The position numbers were made by a program, and so were the translations under genes. A stretch of 16,530 bases of DNA from an uncultured Methanobrevibacter sp. (GTDB taxonomy: Archaea; Methanobacteriota; Methanobacteria; Methanobacteriales; Methanobacteriaceae): positions 1-16,530 of the forward strand of contig CACZNW010000056.1 of the NCBI GenBank assembly GCA_902782595.1, given 5' to 3'. A model generated the notes under the pieces. The model searched no databases. It saw only the letters and a list, made by a program, of their open reading frames with translations, and was not told the DNA's origin. How positions within the stretch are numbered: position 1 is the first letter of the stretch; the number at the start of each line of letters is the position of its first letter. Of this stretch, positions 14,800 through 16,530 are shown piece by piece.

Positions 14800-15312
14800 T
14801 CATTTTATTTCAGTAAATCCGTCAATAAGCTTTTGAGCTTTATTTGTTAAGTCACGAGCTTTTAAAAGCACCAATCCTTCATTAGGTTGACCATATAATA
14901 TTGTGGTCTCGGGATCTGCCATTAAGATGCAGGGAAGAACTGCAAGATCTTCTTCCCCTGCCACTTCAATTACATAACATTCGCCAGTGTTAGATAAACG
15001 AAGAGCTTCGCCTATGGTTTCCCATAGATCCTCTGTAATGTATCCCGCAGGATTTTCGGCTTTAAGGATATGATCGGCCCGTATGACTTCATGAGTATGA
15101 TTTTTTCTTTGAATTAAATTATCAATTATACCGATATTCGGATATAATTCATATTTTGTAAGATTAGCAAAGGTTGCATCACCGACAGAAATTAAAAACT
15201 TGGAAGATTTAATTTCATCAATGGCATCTTCAAAGTCAGGATATAATTCACCTAAAGGCTTTTTAAGCTCGGCCATTATATCTTTATTTAATTCCGCATC
15301 CAAATGTAACAC
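14800..15312 (-). CDS. GTP-dependent dephospho-CoA kinase (DUF359 family)
   Basis: This 170-residue cytoplasmic enzyme carries out the last step of archaeal coenzyme A synthesis, phosphorylating dephospho-CoA with GTP. It is unrelated to bacterial CoaE. Family segments are LISVGDATFANL (40-51; usually G-D-V-V-T-x-x-L), YPNIGIIDNLIQRK, NPAGYITEDLWETI (86-99) and GEEDLAVLPCILMA...ILYGQPNEGLVLL (118-150). The start is GTG at 15312, with GAGGG 7 bases upstream, and it gives the expected N-terminal length. The gene sits between spt4 and rps24e. This linkage to RNA polymerase and ribosomal genes is conserved in many archaea, and presumably couples expression to growth. Confidence 0.93.
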   Translation of the reverse strand: MLHLDAELNKDIMAELKKPLGELYPDFEDAIDEIKSSKFLISVGDATFANLTKYELYPNIGIIDNLIQRKNHTHEVIRADHILKAENPAGYITEDLWETIGEALRLSNTGECYVIEVAGEEDLAVLPCILMADPETTILYGQPNEGLVLLKARDLTNKAQKLIDGFTEIK

Positions 15313-15323
15313 AAAAAAACCCT

Positions 15324-15500
15324 CTATCTTACTCTTAAACAGTATTCCCCCGGAATCTCAATGTTCAATTCACGGGCTAATTCAGACTGTTCAGGATCAG
15401 TTATAATTAAAAGACCACTCCAGTTATCTGAAGTCGGATTTCCGCAGCTTGGACAGTGATCTTTACTTGAAATCATTTTACATGCAGTACACGCTTTCAT
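15324..15500 (-). CDS. spt4: Transcription elongation factor Spt4 (RpoE'')
   Basis: This 58-residue zinc protein binds Spt5 and with it clamps RNA polymerase for processive elongation. Translation of the minus strand gives MKACTACKMI with C4, C7, C16 and C19 forming the zinc site, then a conserved N-W-S-G-L-L-I-I-T-D-P segment (26-36) and a C-terminal strand. The length is typical of archaeal Spt4. The ATG at 15500 overlaps the TGA stop of rpo7 (ATGA), so translation is probably coupled; no separate strong ribosome binding site is needed, though GAAGGG lies upstream. The next gene, the CoA kinase, starts 11 bases after its stop. It is short enough to be lost in length-filtered gene prediction. 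Confidence 0.95.
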   Translation of the reverse strand: MKACTACKMISSKDHCPSCGNPTSDNWSGLLIITDPEQSELARELNIEIPGEYCLRVR

Positions 15501-16081
15501 GCTTTACCCTTCTTACTTTTTTGTTTTGCTTCTTCAATCCATTCAAATCTACCAAGATTTGTCTGTCTCATTGTGAGAGGAATTTTTGAGTTCCTGCTGT
15601 TGTCAATATTATTGGTAGATTCGTCTTTAATTGAAACACTAACAGCTCTGGCTCTAACAAGATCTCCAACATCAAGAGTTTTATTGGATTCTTTTGCCAG
15701 TAATGCTCCTCTTTTGGCATCATAATTAATGTAATCATCAGTTACCTGAGAAACATGGATTAAACCATCCATAGCTCCAATTCTTACGAAAGCTCCGTAA
15801 TCAACTATGTCAATTACTTCCCCGTTAAAGATTTCATGCTGTTCAGGTTTAAAGAAAATTGCTTCGAATTCAACTTTATGGTAGGAAGCTCCATCACCCA
15901 TAATGAGTCTTCCTTCACCGATTTCGTGAATTGCATTAACACAAATAAGCAAACCGAGTTTCTTATCCAAACGACCCTCATAAGTTTCGTTTAATGTTTG
16001 AATAGCAACTTCTTCAAGAGGATTTTCAAACCTAGAAGGTGGTATTCTTACTGTATCACTAATTTTTGTCTTATAATACAA
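15497..16081 (-). CDS. rpo7: DNA-directed RNA polymerase subunit Rpo7 (RpoE')
   Basis: This 194-residue subunit forms, with Rpo4, the stalk of archaeal RNA polymerase, which aids open-complex formation and binds emerging RNA. The N-terminal half (1-80, MYYKTKISDTVRIPPSRF) is the Rpb7 N-domain. Residues about 83-160 form an S1/OB domain (HEIFNGEVIDIVDYGAFVRIGAMDGLIHVSQV). The C-terminus LTMRQTNLGRFEWIEEAK is family-typical, followed by a Lys-rich tail. The start is TTG at 16081, with GAGGGAT four bases upstream, and it matches the usual N-terminus. It follows the PIN gene by 37 bases and overlaps spt4 by 4 bases. Confidence 0.96.
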   Translation of the reverse strand: MYYKTKISDTVRIPPSRFENPLEEVAIQTLNETYEGRLDKKLGLLICVNAIHEIGEGRLIMGDGASYHKVEFEAIFFKPEQHEIFNGEVIDIVDYGAFVRIGAMDGLIHVSQVTDDYINYDAKRGALLAKESNKTLDVGDLVRARAVSVSIKDESTNNIDNSRNSKIPLTMRQTNLGRFEWIEEAKQKSKKGKA

Positions 16082-16118
16082 AATAATCCCTCATATTTTT
16101 TTATAAGTTTAATTAATA

Positions 16119-16511
16119 TTATATTTTACCTTCAATAGCAATATATTTTTTTTGTCTTAAATATACTATTGTAATTCCTTTACTTTTTGCACGATTTTTT
16201 AATTCAATATCATTTGTAGCTAAAACTTCCGAAACTCTAAGCAACGCATCATCCACAGTTTCATTTTCAAGTAATGAAATATCCTTTATTTCAACTTTTG
16301 AAGAATTAGCCAATTTTAAGGCTAAATTTGCATTTAACCTTGTTTTTCCTTTATTATTGTTTTTTAAACCCTTCAATTCATTGATAACAAAGCTTGGAGT
16401 AGTTAATTTATAAGAAGGTAATGTGTTTTCAAGTTCAGTGATAATATCCACATTGAACTGAAAAGGAACCATAAAAAAATTGGTATCAATCACAACTTCT
16501 TTAGAGTTCAT
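16119..16511 (-). CDS. PIN-domain ribonuclease, Fcf1/VapC9-like
   Basis: This 130-residue single-domain PIN protein has the acidic residues of the nuclease site in order: D9 in V-I-D-T-N-F-F, E45 in INELKGL, D87/D88 in TVDDALL, and D101 in ATNDIELKNRAKSKGI. The C-terminal strand IVYLRQKKYIAIEG marks the archaeal Fcf1-like group, which is thought to act in rRNA processing. In several archaea this gene sits between the aIF2-gamma gene and rpo7, as appears to be the case here. No antitoxin gene adjoins it, so a toxin role is unlikely. ATG at 16511 is preceded by AGAGGT. The last bases of the window could hold the end of an upstream gene. Confidence 0.9.
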   Translation of the reverse strand: MNSKEVVIDTNFFMVPFQFNVDIITELENTLPSYKLTTPSFVINELKGLKNNNKGKTRLNANLALKLANSSKVEIKDISLLENETVDDALLRVSEVLATNDIELKNRAKSKGITIVYLRQKKYIAIEGKI

Positions 16512-16530
16512 TATTTACCTCTACTTAATA
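16512..16530 (-). other. Ribosome binding site and possible end of an upstream gene
   Basis: On the minus strand this short edge reads ATTAAGTAG followed by AGAGGT and the PIN start codon. AGAGGT is a clear Shine-Dalgarno site. ATT-AAG-TAG could be the final I-K-stop of an upstream gene, and aIF2-gamma is the expected neighbour by gene order. Nineteen bases are too few to confirm it. Confidence 0.3.

Noticed and set aside
16119..16511. VapC toxin of a toxin-antitoxin pair
   Set aside because: No antitoxin gene is adjacent. The gene order (PIN, rpo7, spt4) and the C-terminal sequence fit the archaeal Fcf1-like rRNA-processing group.

Overview
The window looks like chromosomal DNA of a methanogenic archaeon, most likely a Methanobrevibacter or close relative in the Methanobacteriales. 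The evidence is the AT-rich composition, archaeal BRE/TATA promoters, Shine-Dalgarno sites of the GGTGA/GAGG type, an archaeal ribosomal and RNA-polymerase gene cluster (Fcf1-like PIN protein, Rpo7, Spt4, GTP-dependent dephospho-CoA kinase, S24e, S27ae), and a giant secreted adhesin-like protein of the kind abundant in gut and rumen Methanobrevibacter. The genus is an inference. No rRNA, tRNA, CRISPR array, insertion sequence or prophage gene was recognised.

Layout: 1-683 is AT-rich DNA with no convincing gene. 708-4754 (minus) is the adhesin-like protein, with an acidic body and a lysine-rich tail, ending in a strong hairpin/T-tract terminator. 5117-6394 (minus) is serS (TTG start). 6523-6894 (minus) is an HxlR-type regulator. 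A promoter region with back-to-back BRE/TATA elements around a perfect 7-2-7 palindrome lies upstream of it, and its rightward promoter reads into DNA with no intact gene. 7318-8336 (minus) is a HAD phosphatase and ArsC/Spx-like thioredoxin-fold pair. 8453-9157 (plus) is a membrane-anchored alpha/beta hydrolase that overlaps tail to tail with a YgjV-like membrane protein (9149-9670, minus). 9799-10947 (minus) is an aldo/keto reductase-ferredoxin fusion, divergent from a two-gene operon (11022-12632, plus) of an NAD(P)-binding protein and a KH/PP-loop ATP pyrophosphatase. 12811-14232 (minus) is argH. 14309-16511 (minus) is the information-processing operon, read in the order PIN protein, rpo7, spt4, dephospho-CoA kinase, rps24e, rps27ae.

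Most of the window is housekeeping: translation (serS, rps24e, rps27ae), transcription (rpo7, spt4), rRNA processing (PIN), coenzyme A (kinase) and arginine (argH). The parts most worth a second look are the HxlR intergenic region with its apparently lost target gene, the KH/PP-loop protein with a likely Fe-S cysteine triad, the aldo/keto reductase that lacks the classical catalytic Tyr and Lys, and the charge-segregated adhesin. Two small zinc-finger genes (spt4, rps27ae) are short enough to be missed by length-filtered gene finding, and several genes start at TTG or GTG. I found no clear sign of an undescribed defence or mobile system.
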